A program made the position numbers and the translations under genes. Of a DNA stretch of 64,000 nucleotides, positions 26,063 through 34,308 are shown piece after piece; position 1 is the stretch's first letter, and the number at the start of each line of letters is the position of its first letter. The notes under the pieces were generated by a model. That model was not told where the DNA came from and searched no databases. It worked only from the letters and a program-made list of their open reading frames with translations. Origin of the DNA: Pseudomonas fluorescens (GTDB lineage Bacteria > Pseudomonadota > Gammaproteobacteria > Pseudomonadales > Pseudomonadaceae); contig NZ_VCNJ01000049.1 in the NCBI RefSeq assembly GCF_005938625.1, positions 62,001 to 126,000 of the forward strand. The letters run 5' to 3'.

Positions 26063-26371
26063 GAGGCGCTCCTGGCGTGACAGACAATCTGCCCAATCGG
26101 ACAAGGCTCATCTCACACTAAGGCGGGGAAATGCGCACCTGTCAGATCTGACAGGTACGTGCGGGTTTCTGACGAGCGGTTGCTAAACGCGTCTCCGCTA
26201 GAGGCCTTTGTGGGAGCGAGCCTGCTCGCGAAAGCAATCTGACATTCAACATATCTATTGCCTGACACACCGCTTTCGCGAGCAGGCTCGCTCCCACATT
26301 TTGATATTCGCCAGACAGCGGTTGATCGGTTTAGAGTGGTCAGCCACACATCGATCCAGGAAGGATCCGCC
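26063..26371. other. Intergenic region with divergent promoters and a REPIN
   Basis: The gap between the Ig-like protein gene and the acetyltransferase; besides the REPIN at 26210-26297 I see no gene. Confidence 0.6.
26210..26297. repeat. REPIN, GTGGGAGCGAGCCTGCTCGCGA type
   Basis: Complete inverted REP pair with the outer arms GTGGGAGCGAGCCTGCTCGC and its complement. Confidence 0.95.
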
Positions 26372-26890
26372 ATGCCCGACCACAACGCCGCCATTCACAT
26401 CGAACGTTTCAGCGAGTCGCACATCGAGGCTGTCACTGCGCTCTACAACGAGCGGGCCGTCACCCGGCAGGTGTTGCAGATGCCGTTCCAGTCTGTCGAC
26501 GTCTGGCGGCAACGGCTGCTGGCGGAGAATGAACGGGTGTTGAAGCTGGTCGCGCTGCATCAGGGCCAGGTCATCGGCCATCTGGGGCTGGAAAACTATT
26601 CGCGGATTCGCCGCAGCCACGCCGGCAGCGTCGGTATGGCAGTCGCCGGGGCGTGGCAGGGCAAAGGCGTGGGTTCGAAGCTGTTGACAGCAGCACTCGA
26701 CGTCGCCGACAACTGGATGAATCTGCACCGCGTCGAACTCTCGGTTTACGCCGACAATGAAGCCGCCATCGCGCTCTACCGCAAATTCGGTTTCGAGACC
26801 GAAGGCCTGTTTCGCGATTACGCGGTGCGTGATGGGCAGTGGGTCGACACCCTGAGCATGGCCCGCCTGCGCAATCGCCCGAAAACCTGA
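26372..26890 (+). CDS. GNAT N-acetyltransferase, AaaT/YhhY-like
   Basis: 172 residues. The GNAT acetyl-CoA-binding motif A is GAWQGKGVGSKLL, followed by the NWMNLHRVELSVYADNEAAI block and LYRKFGFETEGLFRDYAVRD. The overall pattern is close to E. coli YhhY/AaaT, an L-amino-acid N-acetyltransferase. ATG 26372 follows AGGAAGG; the longer frame begins inside a REP and is discarded. It ends 1 bp before the convergent racemase gene. Confidence 0.88.
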   Translation: MPDHNAAIHIERFSESHIEAVTALYNERAVTRQVLQMPFQSVDVWRQRLLAENERVLKLVALHQGQVIGHLGLENYSRIRRSHAGSVGMAVAGAWQGKGVGSKLLTAALDVADNWMNLHRVELSVYADNEAAIALYRKFGFETEGLFRDYAVRDGQWVDTLSMARLRNRPKT

Positions 26891-26891
26891 C

Positions 26892-27584
26892 TCATTTGCC
26901 TAGCGCGAAGGCCACCGCCGACTGCGCATGCAGTTCGGTGGTGTCGAGCAGGGGCAGGGTGCTGTGTTCGGGTTTGACCAACAGGCCGATTTCCGTGCAG
27001 CCGAGGATGATCGCCTGCGCGCCGCGAGCGGTGAGGGATTCAATGACCCGCTGATAGATTTGTCGCGACTGATCGCTGATCACGCCGACGCAGAGTTCGT
27101 CGTAGATGATCCGGTGCACGTCCTTGCGCTCGGCTTCATCCGGCACCAATACCGTCAAACCCTGAGCAATCAAACGCTGCTTGAGAAAGTCCTGCTCCAT
27201 CGTGAATGCCGTGCCGAGCAAGCCGACGGTGCGGGCATCAATCTCCAGAGCCGCCTGCGCGGCCGGTTCGGCAATGTGCAGAAACGGAATGTTGATCGCC
27301 GCCTGAATCTGCTCGGCGACCTTGTGCATGGTGTTGGTACACAGCACCACACAATCAGCGCCGCCGGCTTCGAGCCTGCGCGCGGCGTCCACCAGAATCG
27401 CCGCCGCATCGTCCCAGCGCCCGGCGTGCTGGGCCTGTTCGACAGGGCCGAAGTCGACGCTGTACATCAGCAATTGTGCCGAGCGCAACGGGCCGAGGTG
27501 ATCACGGACTTGCTGATTGATGAGTCGATAGTATTCGGCGCTGGATTCCCAGCTCATGCCGCCGATCAGGCCGATGGTGCGCAT
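26892..27584 (-). CDS. Aspartate/glutamate racemase family protein (RacX/YgeA-like)
   Basis: 230 residues, cofactor-independent amino-acid racemase fold. The two catalytic cysteines are in VVLCTNTMHK (C82) and ILGCTEIGLL (C197), and the start IGLIGGMSWESSAEYY is typical of the YgeA/RacX group, which makes D-amino acids with broad specificity. No glutamate-specific MurI features or cell-wall neighbours are seen. Confidence 0.92.
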   Translation of the reverse strand: MRTIGLIGGMSWESSAEYYRLINQQVRDHLGPLRSAQLLMYSVDFGPVEQAQHAGRWDDAAAILVDAARRLEAGGADCVVLCTNTMHKVAEQIQAAINIPFLHIAEPAAQAALEIDARTVGLLGTAFTMEQDFLKQRLIAQGLTVLVPDEAERKDVHRIIYDELCVGVISDQSRQIYQRVIESLTARGAQAIILGCTEIGLLVKPEHSTLPLLDTTELHAQSAVAFALGK

Positions 27585-27796
27585 TGGATTTCCTCAGGCA
27601 AATGACAGTGTCGAGCGTTCAGGTCTGCCCGGAGTTTCCTTTTCTTCACACTTCGATGCCAGCAGCCAGTGACTGTACCGCTGATCTTTCACGCAAGTGT
27701 CATGGTGCTTTATCGGGGCGGGTGCAGGTTAAACGTACGCCGGGGCTGGTATCTGCCACTATCGACCTTTGCAGCTCCTTTCCGAGGAACACCGCT

Positions 27797-28288
27797 ATGG
27801 ACGACGTACAACAACTGGGCGAGATGCTTCGTCATTACGCCGAGAGCGAAGCGCACAAGAAGCAACTGTTCGAGACGCAATCGGCTGCCTGGGCCTCGCG
27901 GATTACTGCGCTGTTCGGCGATATTCAGCAATGGTTGGAGCCGGTGCAGGCGCCGAATCTGCTGGAGGTGAGTCGTGAGGCTTATGTTGCGTTCGGGCCG
28001 AGCACGCCGGTGGAGACATCGACCTTCAAGACCGAGAAACTGAGCATTGTGATTGCCGGCAAACCGGTGGAGTTTGTGCCGGATGTGATGGGTAGCGCAG
28101 GGCAGATTTCACTGGCGGTTATGGGATTGACGGCGGCGCGCTATGGCAGCATTTCGTTGGTTGGCCTGCCAAATGGCGAGTGGCAGTGGCGCAAGACCAA
28201 TGGACTGAAGGATCCGGATACCTTTGTGTTTGATGCGAGCTTTCTGGCGCAGCAGTTGCAGAGCCTGATTCCGCGCGACCGTAGTTAA
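27797..28288 (+). CDS. Hypothetical protein
   Basis: 163 residues from ATG 27797 (GAGGAACACC upstream). An N-terminal amphipathic helical stretch (QLGEMLRHYAESEAHKKQLF) is followed by a mixed alpha/beta domain (KLSIVIAGKPVEFVPDVMG, WQWRKTNG). No signal peptide or membrane segment. I do not recognise the family. The longer upstream frame runs into the racemase promoter and is not supported. Confidence 0.65.
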   Translation: MDDVQQLGEMLRHYAESEAHKKQLFETQSAAWASRITALFGDIQQWLEPVQAPNLLEVSREAYVAFGPSTPVETSTFKTEKLSIVIAGKPVEFVPDVMGSAGQISLAVMGLTAARYGSISLVGLPNGEWQWRKTNGLKDPDTFVFDASFLAQQLQSLIPRDRS

Positions 28289-28305
28289 GATCAAGAGCTT
28301 ACCCC

Positions 28306-28575
28306 CTCACCCCAGCCCTCTCCCCCAGGGGGGCGAGGGGGAAAGGGAGCCGATTGGGGGATGGCCAAAACCTGAGTTCGACTGGATATTTCAGGTCGGT
28401 GTAACCCGAACAAACAACTCGATCAATTCCCTCTCCCTCCGCGGACGAGGGGGGAAGGGAGCCGATCTTCGTTGGTTTTGAGATTGCATTCACCTTGGAT
28501 ATTTCAGGTCGACGTAACTCGAACAAACAACTCGGTCAGTTCCCTCTCCCTCTGGGAGAGGGCTAGGGTGAGGGC
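28306..28575. repeat. Intergenic tandem element bounded by CCCTCACCC/GGGTGAGGG arms
   Basis: Outer inverted arms CCCTCACCCCAGCCCTCTCCC and GGGAGAGGGCTAGGGTGAGG enclose a unit starting GGATATTTCAGGTCG and including CGAACAAACAACTCG, present at 28384 and again at 28497 (period 113 bp) with minor differences. A sibling element is at 33983-34292. Confidence 0.85.
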
Positions 28576-28592
28576 CGCCCACCTGACACCCC

Positions 28593-28811
28593 TCACATCT
28601 CCAGATTGACCCACCCCGGCTTCGCCACCTCCGGCGCCACCGCGTTCACGGTTTTACCGGTGGCCAGCTCAACCCGCCGCGCCACCTCGGGGTCATCGGC
28701 AAACGGCACCATGCTCGCCTCATCCAGACTGTCCGCCGTTTCCCGCCGCAAGCAGTACTCCACCGCCAGCCACAGAAACACCACGCCCAACACATCAAAG
28801 AAAATTTCCAT
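28593..28811 (-). CDS. Small membrane protein cotranscribed with ccoN (PA4134-like)
   Basis: 72 residues: one N-terminal TM helix (MEIFFDVLGVVFLWLAVEYC) and a hydrophilic tail (FADDPEVARRVELATGKTV). GGGAG precedes GTG 28814/ATG 28811. It lies 18 bp after ccoN, like the small gene next to ccoN4 in P. aeruginosa, so it may be an accessory or CcoQ-like subunit of the isoform oxidase (inference). Confidence 0.75.
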   Translation of the reverse strand: MEIFFDVLGVVFLWLAVEYCLRRETADSLDEASMVPFADDPEVARRVELATGKTVNAVAPEVAKPGWVNLEM

Positions 28812-28829
28812 CACGAGCGGCTCCCTGCC

Positions 28830-30257
28830 TCAGGCGATCTGTGCTTCGCGGTGGGCCAGCGCGACGTCGGCAACCCGCACCGTGCGCCAGACGTTGTAAG
28901 CCATCAGCAACATACCCGTGAGGAAGAACACCCCGCCGGCAAAGCGCACGATGAATCCCGGGTGACTGGCCTGCAGCGCTTCGACGAACGAGTAGGTCAG
29001 CGTGCCGTCCTCGTTGATCGCCCGCCACATCAGGCCCTGAGTGATGCCGTTGACCCACATCGAGGCGATGTACAACACCGTGCCGATGGTCGCTAGCCAG
29101 AAGTGCAGGTTGATCAGCGGCGTGCTGTACATCTGCTCGCGGCCAAAGACTTTCGGCACCATGTGATAGGTCGCGCCGAAGGTGATCATCGCCACCCAAC
29201 CCAAGGCGCCAGCGTGCACGTGGCCGATGGTCCAGTCGGTGTAGTGGGAGAGGGCGTTGACGGTTTTGATCGCCATCATCGGTCCTTCAAACGTCGACAT
29301 GCCGTAGAACGCCAGCGACAGTACGAGAAAGCGCAGGATCGGGTCGGTGCGCAACTTATGCCAGGCACCGGACAAGGTCATCATGCCGTTGATCATCCCG
29401 CCCCAGCTCGGCGCGAGCAGGATCAGGGACATGGCCATGCCCAGTGACTGCGCCCAGTCCGGCAGCGCGGTGTAGTGCAAATGGTGCGGGCCGGCCCAGA
29501 TGTACAGGGTGATCAGCGCCCAGAAATGCACGATCGACAAACGATACGAATACACCGGCCGATTGACCTGCTTCGGCACGAAGTAATACATCATCCCGAG
29601 GAACCCGGTGGTCAGGAAGAAGCCCACTGCGTTATGCCCGTACCACCATTGCACCATCGCATCGGTGGCGCCGGAATACACCGGATAGGACTTGAACCAG
29701 TCCACCGGAATTGACAGGTGATTGACCACATGGAGCATGGCGATCACCAGAATGAACGCGCCGAAAAACCAGTTGCCGACGTAGATGTGTTTGGTCTTGC
29801 GCTGCACCACGGTGGTGAAAAACACGATGGCGTAGGCGACCCAGACAACAGCCATCCACACCGCGCCGGAGAATTCGATCTCGGCGTATTCCTTGGTGGT
29901 GGTGTAGCCCAGCGGCAGGGTGATCAGCATGATCACGATCACCGATTGCCAGCCCCAGAAGGTGAAAGCGGCGAGTTTGTCTGAATACAGCCGCACCTGA
30001 CAGGTGCGCTGCACCGCGTAGTAACTGGCGGCGAATTGCGCGCTGCCGGCGAAACCGAAAATCACCAGGCTGGTGTGCAGCGGTCGCAGTCGGCCAAAGG
30101 TGGTCCATGGCAGGTCCAGATTCATCTCCGGCCACACCAGTTGCGAGGCGATGAAAACCCCCATCGCCATCCCCACCACACCCCAGAAAATCGTCGCAAT
30201 GACGAATTGGCGGACGACCTTGTAGTTATAAGCCTGTCCGATTGTTGCTGTGCTCAT
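28830..30257 (-). CDS. ccoN: Orphan cbb3-type cytochrome c oxidase subunit CcoN
   Basis: 475 residues, twelve TM helices, catalytic subunit I of cbb3 oxidase. Haem/copper ligand motifs are visible: RPLHTSLVIFGF, WYGHNAVGFF, WAGPHHLHYT and IGHVHAGALGW. No ccoO, ccoP or ccoQ follows, so it is an orphan isosubunit. The adjacent small membrane gene and the sulfite/nitrite reductase plus DUF934 genes match P. aeruginosa ccoN4 (PA4133), which supports respiration in cyanide. ATG 30257 was chosen to give the usual N-terminus; the upstream frame adds 20 poorly fitting residues. Confidence 0.92.
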   Translation of the reverse strand: MSTATIGQAYNYKVVRQFVIATIFWGVVGMAMGVFIASQLVWPEMNLDLPWTTFGRLRPLHTSLVIFGFAGSAQFAASYYAVQRTCQVRLYSDKLAAFTFWGWQSVIVIMLITLPLGYTTTKEYAEIEFSGAVWMAVVWVAYAIVFFTTVVQRKTKHIYVGNWFFGAFILVIAMLHVVNHLSIPVDWFKSYPVYSGATDAMVQWWYGHNAVGFFLTTGFLGMMYYFVPKQVNRPVYSYRLSIVHFWALITLYIWAGPHHLHYTALPDWAQSLGMAMSLILLAPSWGGMINGMMTLSGAWHKLRTDPILRFLVLSLAFYGMSTFEGPMMAIKTVNALSHYTDWTIGHVHAGALGWVAMITFGATYHMVPKVFGREQMYSTPLINLHFWLATIGTVLYIASMWVNGITQGLMWRAINEDGTLTYSFVEALQASHPGFIVRFAGGVFFLTGMLLMAYNVWRTVRVADVALAHREAQIA

Positions 30258-30604
30258 GGTCAGTTCATCCACGGTTGCAAAGTCTTGCCAGGCCACCCGG
30301 TCTGGCATGAGCTGCACTGTAGAAACCCCTTCAGAAACAAAACAGGCTCAGGAATCTTTCATTTGTGCGGATCAGATTGAAGGGCTGACTGCGGCGTTCT
30401 GCCGCGCCCTGATATGGTTTTTATCGCCTCAGGTGAATCTGTAACGTGCTGCGCCGTAACGCCATAGTGCGTGCAAAATCTGTAGGAGTGAGCCTGCTCG
30501 CGATAGCGGTGTGTCAGTCAACATCTCAGTTGCCTGACACACCGCTATCGCGAGCAGGCTCACTCCTACAGGAATTGTGTGCGTCCTGATGAGGTGGCAG
30601 TGGC
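30258..30604. other. Divergent promoter region of ccoN and the siroheme reductase
   Basis: About 350 bp with the two divergent promoters and one REPIN. A weak ANR/FNR-like match is mentioned among rejected items; no clear operator was found. Confidence 0.55.
30482..30569. repeat. REPIN, GTAGGAGTGAGCCTGCTCGCGA type
   Basis: Complete inverted REP pair ending 36 bp before the siroheme reductase start. Confidence 0.95.
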
Positions 30605-32278
30605 ATGTATCAATACGATGATTACGACCGGGCGCTGGTGTTCGAGCGCGTTGCGCAGTTTCGCGATCAGGTCGAGCGCTTCATGGCCGGGGAATTGAGC
30701 GAAGAGGAGTTCCTGCCGCTGCGCCTGCAAAACGGCCTGTACATGCAGAAGCACGCCTACATGCTGCGGGTGGCGATTCCCTACGGCACGTTGAGCGCCG
30801 AGCAGATGCGCACCTTGGCGAGCATCGCCAGCGATTACGATCGCGGTTACGGCCACTTCACCACGCGGCAAAATATGCAGTTCAACTGGATCGAACTGGC
30901 CGAGGTGCCGGACATCCTCGAACGCCTGGCGCAGGTCAACATGCACGCGATCCAGACCTCCGGCAACTGCGTGCGCAACATCACTACCGAGGCGTTCGCC
31001 GGGGTCGCGGCGGACGAGTTGATCGACCCGCGCCCGCTGGCCGAGATTCTGCGGCAGTGGTCGACGATCAACCCGGAATTCCTGTTTCTGCCGCGCAAAT
31101 TCAAGATCGCTATCTGCTCGGCGAAGCAAGATCGCGCGGCGATCATGATGCACGACATCGGCCTGTACCTTTACCCCGGCCGCGACGGGCAGATGTTGCT
31201 GCGGGTCATCGTCGGCGGTGGCCTGGGCCGCACGCCGATCCTCGGTTTGCAGATTCGCGAGGGCTTGCCGTGGCAGCATTTGCTGTCGTACGTCGAAGCG
31301 GTTCTGCGGGTGTACAACCGTCACGGCCGGCGTGACAACAAGTACAAGGCGCGGATCAAGATTCTGGTCAAGGCTCTGGGCATCGAGGCGTTTGCCAAGG
31401 AAGTCGAAGAGGAATGGCAACACCTCAAGGACGGCCCGGCACAACTGACCGAAGACGAATATCAGCGCGTTGCCAGTGCGTTCGTGCCGCCGGTTTATCA
31501 CACCCTGGCCGACACCGATCTGGACTTCGGCACGCGCCTGGCCGAAAGCCCGGCGTTTGCCCGTTGGGTCGCGCGTAACGTGCAGCCGCACAAGGTGCCG
31601 GGTTACACCAGCGTGGTGCTGTCGACCAAGCCGGGTATGGCTTCGCCACCGGGGGATGTGACCGGCGCGCAGATGCTCGCCGTCGCCGACTGGTCGCAGC
31701 GTTTTGGTTTCGGCGAGATTCGTATTGCCCACGAGCAGAACATCGTCCTGCCCGATGTGCCGAAAACCGATCTCTACGCGCTGTGGCAACTGGCGTGCAA
31801 ACACGATCTGGGCAGCGCCAACGTCGGCTTGCTGACCGACATCATTGCCTGCCCGGGTGGCGATTTCTGTGCCTTGGCCAACGCCAAATCGATCCCGATC
31901 GCTCAGGCGATTCAGGCACGTTTCGATAACCTCGATTATTTGCACGATCTGGGTGATATCAGCCTGAACATTTCTGGCTGCATGAACGCCTGCGGTCATC
32001 ACCACATTGGCAATATCGGCATTCTGGGCGTCGATAAGAACGGCAGCGAGTGGTATCAGATCACCATCGGCGGTGCGCAGGGCAAGCAGAGTGCGCTGGG
32101 CAAAGTCATCGGCCCGTCGTTCAGCGCTGCCGAAGTACCGCAGGTTATCGAGCGGATCATCGGCACGTTTGTGCGCTATCGCGAGCACGAGGAATTGTTT
32201 GTCGATACCGTGGCGCGGATCGGCCTGGAGCCGTTCAAGGAGCGGGTCTATCCGAAGACGCTGGAGGCCGCGGTATGA
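30605..32278 (+). CDS. Siroheme/4Fe-4S nitrite or sulfite reductase
   Basis: 557 residues, two-fold nitrite/sulfite reductase architecture: ferredoxin-like half domains at about 50-120 and 330-400 and the siroheme/4Fe-4S domain between and after. The cluster cysteines are C416-x5-C422 (CPGGDFC) and C459-x3-C463 (CMNAC followed by GHHHIGNIG). It converts sulfite to sulfide or nitrite to ammonia. Next to orphan ccoN it matches P. aeruginosa PA4130; the DUF934 gene overlapping its stop is the usual partner in assimilatory sulfite reductase operons. Confidence 0.93.
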   Translation: MYQYDDYDRALVFERVAQFRDQVERFMAGELSEEEFLPLRLQNGLYMQKHAYMLRVAIPYGTLSAEQMRTLASIASDYDRGYGHFTTRQNMQFNWIELAEVPDILERLAQVNMHAIQTSGNCVRNITTEAFAGVAADELIDPRPLAEILRQWSTINPEFLFLPRKFKIAICSAKQDRAAIMMHDIGLYLYPGRDGQMLLRVIVGGGLGRTPILGLQIREGLPWQHLLSYVEAVLRVYNRHGRRDNKYKARIKILVKALGIEAFAKEVEEEWQHLKDGPAQLTEDEYQRVASAFVPPVYHTLADTDLDFGTRLAESPAFARWVARNVQPHKVPGYTSVVLSTKPGMASPPGDVTGAQMLAVADWSQRFGFGEIRIAHEQNIVLPDVPKTDLYALWQLACKHDLGSANVGLLTDIIACPGGDFCALANAKSIPIAQAIQARFDNLDYLHDLGDISLNISGCMNACGHHHIGNIGILGVDKNGSEWYQITIGGAQGKQSALGKVIGPSFSAAEVPQVIERIIGTFVRYREHEELFVDTVARIGLEPFKERVYPKTLEAAV

Positions 32279-32754
32279 ATAATCTGTTGCGGCTGGAGCA
32301 GGGTGTAGCGCGGATTGTTACGGACGATCCATGGACGCTGGTGCGCGAGCCATCGACGCCAAGGCCAGATGGTTTGTTGATGCTGCCGCTGACGCATTGG
32401 CTGGAATCGCCGTCGACTCACGCCGTGTGGCTCGGCCCCGACGATGAGGTCGAAAGCCTGGTGCCGTGGCTGGGCTCATTGCCGCTGATCGCGCTGGACT
32501 TCCCGAGTTTTCGCGACGGCCGTGCTTACAGCCAGGCGTATCTGCTGCGCAGTCGTTTCGGCTGGGCAGGGGAGTTGCGCGCGATCGGCGACGTGTTGCG
32601 TGATCAGCTCAGCCATATGCGCCAGTGCGGGTTCGACAGTTTTGCGGTGCGCGAGGACAAATCTGCCGAGGATGCGCTGAAGGGGTTGGCCGGAATGAGC
32701 GTGCTGTATGGGCGTTCGGTGATCGAGCCGCGTCCGCTTTTTCGTCGGCGTTGA
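32275..32754 (+). CDS. DUF934 family protein, sulfite reductase partner
   Basis: 159 residues; the ATG overlaps the reductase stop (ATGA). Motifs LPLTHWLESPSTHAVWLGPDDEVE, IALDFPSFRDGRAYSQAYLLR and LRHMRQ-like DQLSHMRQCGFDSF are characteristic of DUF934 proteins, found next to siroheme sulfite reductases and proposed as accessory factors. No membrane segment. Confidence 0.9.
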   Translation: MNNLLRLEQGVARIVTDDPWTLVREPSTPRPDGLLMLPLTHWLESPSTHAVWLGPDDEVESLVPWLGSLPLIALDFPSFRDGRAYSQAYLLRSRFGWAGELRAIGDVLRDQLSHMRQCGFDSFAVREDKSAEDALKGLAGMSVLYGRSVIEPRPLFRRR

Positions 32755-32761
32755 CGGTTAA

Positions 32762-32845
32762 AAAAGATCGCAGCCTGCGGCAGCTCCTACAGTGGATCGC
32801 GTGTAGGAGCTGCCGCAGGTTCGGGCCGCGTTCGGACGATCTTTT
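32762..32845. repeat. Long perfect hairpin repeat (CCTGCGGCAGCTCCTACA type)
   Basis: An 18-bp perfect stem (32774-32791 with 32802-32819) and an outer AAAAGATCG/CGATCTTTT pair. It lies just after the DUF934 stop and ends in a T run, so it may also terminate that operon. Half copies occur at 55150 and 57518. Confidence 0.9.
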
Positions 32846-32988
32846 GATCTTCGATGTACACCGGGGAAACCCCTAGAAACCTGATGAATCGGGCATTTTT
32901 CCTTGGGTCAGTGGTGGCCTTTTGGTAGAGTCGCCGTCGCCAGCGGGTTTTCGGCTGGACGATGGAACCGAAGAAGGGAGTCTGATCA

Positions 32989-33963
32989 GTGAGTCCGGGC
33001 AAAAAAATCCTCGGCCTCACAGCGTTGCTTTTGATGGTGACGCTGTGGGCCAGTTACTTTTATGTATTCAAGGAAAACCGCGACGGCCAGCTCGGCGGCG
33101 TCGGCGAAAGCAGCGCATGGTGTGGCACACCACCGACTACGGAAGCAGCGCTGCTGGGCAAGGATCAGTTGACCTTGCGGGTCACCAACAATCTGCGCGG
33201 CGAGTTCATGCTCAGTGGTTCGCTGGTGGTCTCGGAGCGCACTTTCAACCGTTACGACCTCAGCCGCAACGAACTGCGTTTGCGACTGGAACCGTTGCAG
33301 TGGTCCTACGGCGTCACGCCGATCTTCCTTGAGCAGGTCAAGGTACAGCCGCTGAGCCGCAACCTGTCGGCCACCAACAAAAGCGCCTACGCCGAACTTG
33401 AACCGCGCCCTATCGGCGTACAGGGTCAAGTCACCGAATTTCCCTTCGACACCTACCGTTACGGCTACAAACCGGTGCTTTATTACCTCAAAGGCAGCGA
33501 GCGCATTGATCTGCGCTTCAAGAACATCACCACACTGATGGAAATGTCGAACACCTTCACACCGATCCAGAAGTACAACCGTGTCGACTACATCAACGAG
33601 AAAACCTCGATGATTCGCGACGAGGATTACAAGGCTTACGGCCCGCACGAATGTGCCTTCAGCGTTGAGCGCAAGGGTTCGTTCAAGGTTGTGGTGTTGT
33701 TGCTGCTGTTGGTGTTGTGTCTGCCGTTGCTGCTGGTGTTTTACCGTAATGAGCCGGGGATCGACTTCCTTGCCACGCTGTTGGGCGCGTCGATCGTGCG
33801 GGTGCTGCTGATCGGGCCGGTGCAGGATTTTCAGTTGTACAACATCGACTTCCTGTTGGGCGCGGCGATTTTGCTGGTGGGCACGGTGTCGCTGATCAAG
33901 GCGATGCACATCAACAGTCGGCGGGAGATGGCGTTGCGCAGTGGCGAGACTTCGTCCTGGTAA
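32989..33963 (+). CDS. DUF4436-like membrane protein
   Basis: 324 residues with a GTG start (AAGGGAG upstream). N-terminal TM (about 5-27), a large extracytoplasmic domain (about 30-225) containing VTEFPFDTYRYGY, and three C-terminal TM helices (about 230-310). The domain order and the PFDTYR motif resemble DUF4436 proteins; the family role is unknown. It appears monocistronic. Confidence 0.7.
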   Translation: MSPGKKILGLTALLLMVTLWASYFYVFKENRDGQLGGVGESSAWCGTPPTTEAALLGKDQLTLRVTNNLRGEFMLSGSLVVSERTFNRYDLSRNELRLRLEPLQWSYGVTPIFLEQVKVQPLSRNLSATNKSAYAELEPRPIGVQGQVTEFPFDTYRYGYKPVLYYLKGSERIDLRFKNITTLMEMSNTFTPIQKYNRVDYINEKTSMIRDEDYKAYGPHECAFSVERKGSFKVVVLLLLLVLCLPLLLVFYRNEPGIDFLATLLGASIVRVLLIGPVQDFQLYNIDFLLGAAILLVGTVSLIKAMHINSRREMALRSGETSSW

Positions 33964-34308
33964 TGGGGTGAACCCTGAAAAGCCCCTCACCCTAACCCTC
34001 TCCCAGTGGGAGAGGGGACTGACCGAGTTGTCTGTCGTCCTGCACCGACGTGAAAGGCCGAGTCGATTATGGATTCAAAGCCAATCGTTCAAGTCGGCGG
34101 GACTCTTGAATATTCCCCAATCGGCCCCTCTACCTCTGGCAGAGGGGACTGACCGAGGTGTCTGGCGTCCTGCACCGACGTGAAAGACCGAGTCGATTAT
34201 GGATTCAAAGCCAATCGTTCACGTCGGTGTATCTCTTGAATATCCCCCGGTCGGTCCCCTCTACCAGTGGGAGAGGGCTAGGGTGAGGGCAAGACAATCT
34301 CCAGCCAA
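33964..34308. other. Intergenic region filled by a tandem repeat element
   Basis: No gene; nearly all of it is the repeat element at 33983-34292. Confidence 0.7.
33983..34292. repeat. Second CCCTCACC/GGTGAGGG-bounded tandem element, 130-bp period
   Basis: Outer arms CCCCTCACCCTAACCCTCTC and GAGAGGGCTAGGGTGAGGGC enclose two copies of a unit starting GAGGGGACTGACCGAG (34012 and 34142). Each carries CGTCCTGCACCGACGTGAAAG and CGATTATGGATTCAAAGCC. The element resembles that at 28306-28575 in its arms but not in its unit. Confidence 0.88.

Noticed and set aside
26258..26371. N-terminal extension of the acetyltransferase
   Set aside because: The extra 38 residues are encoded by a REP arm; the ATG at 26372 has AGGAAGG.
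30362..30375. ANR/FNR-like box TTTGT-GCGG-ATCAG upstream of ccoN
   Set aside because: Only 7 of 10 consensus positions match and the first half is poor; expected by chance.
30566..32188. 540-codon minus-strand frame antisense to the siroheme reductase
   Set aside because: Shadow frame; the sense product has intact cluster cysteines, and the antisense has no recognisable domain or ribosome site.
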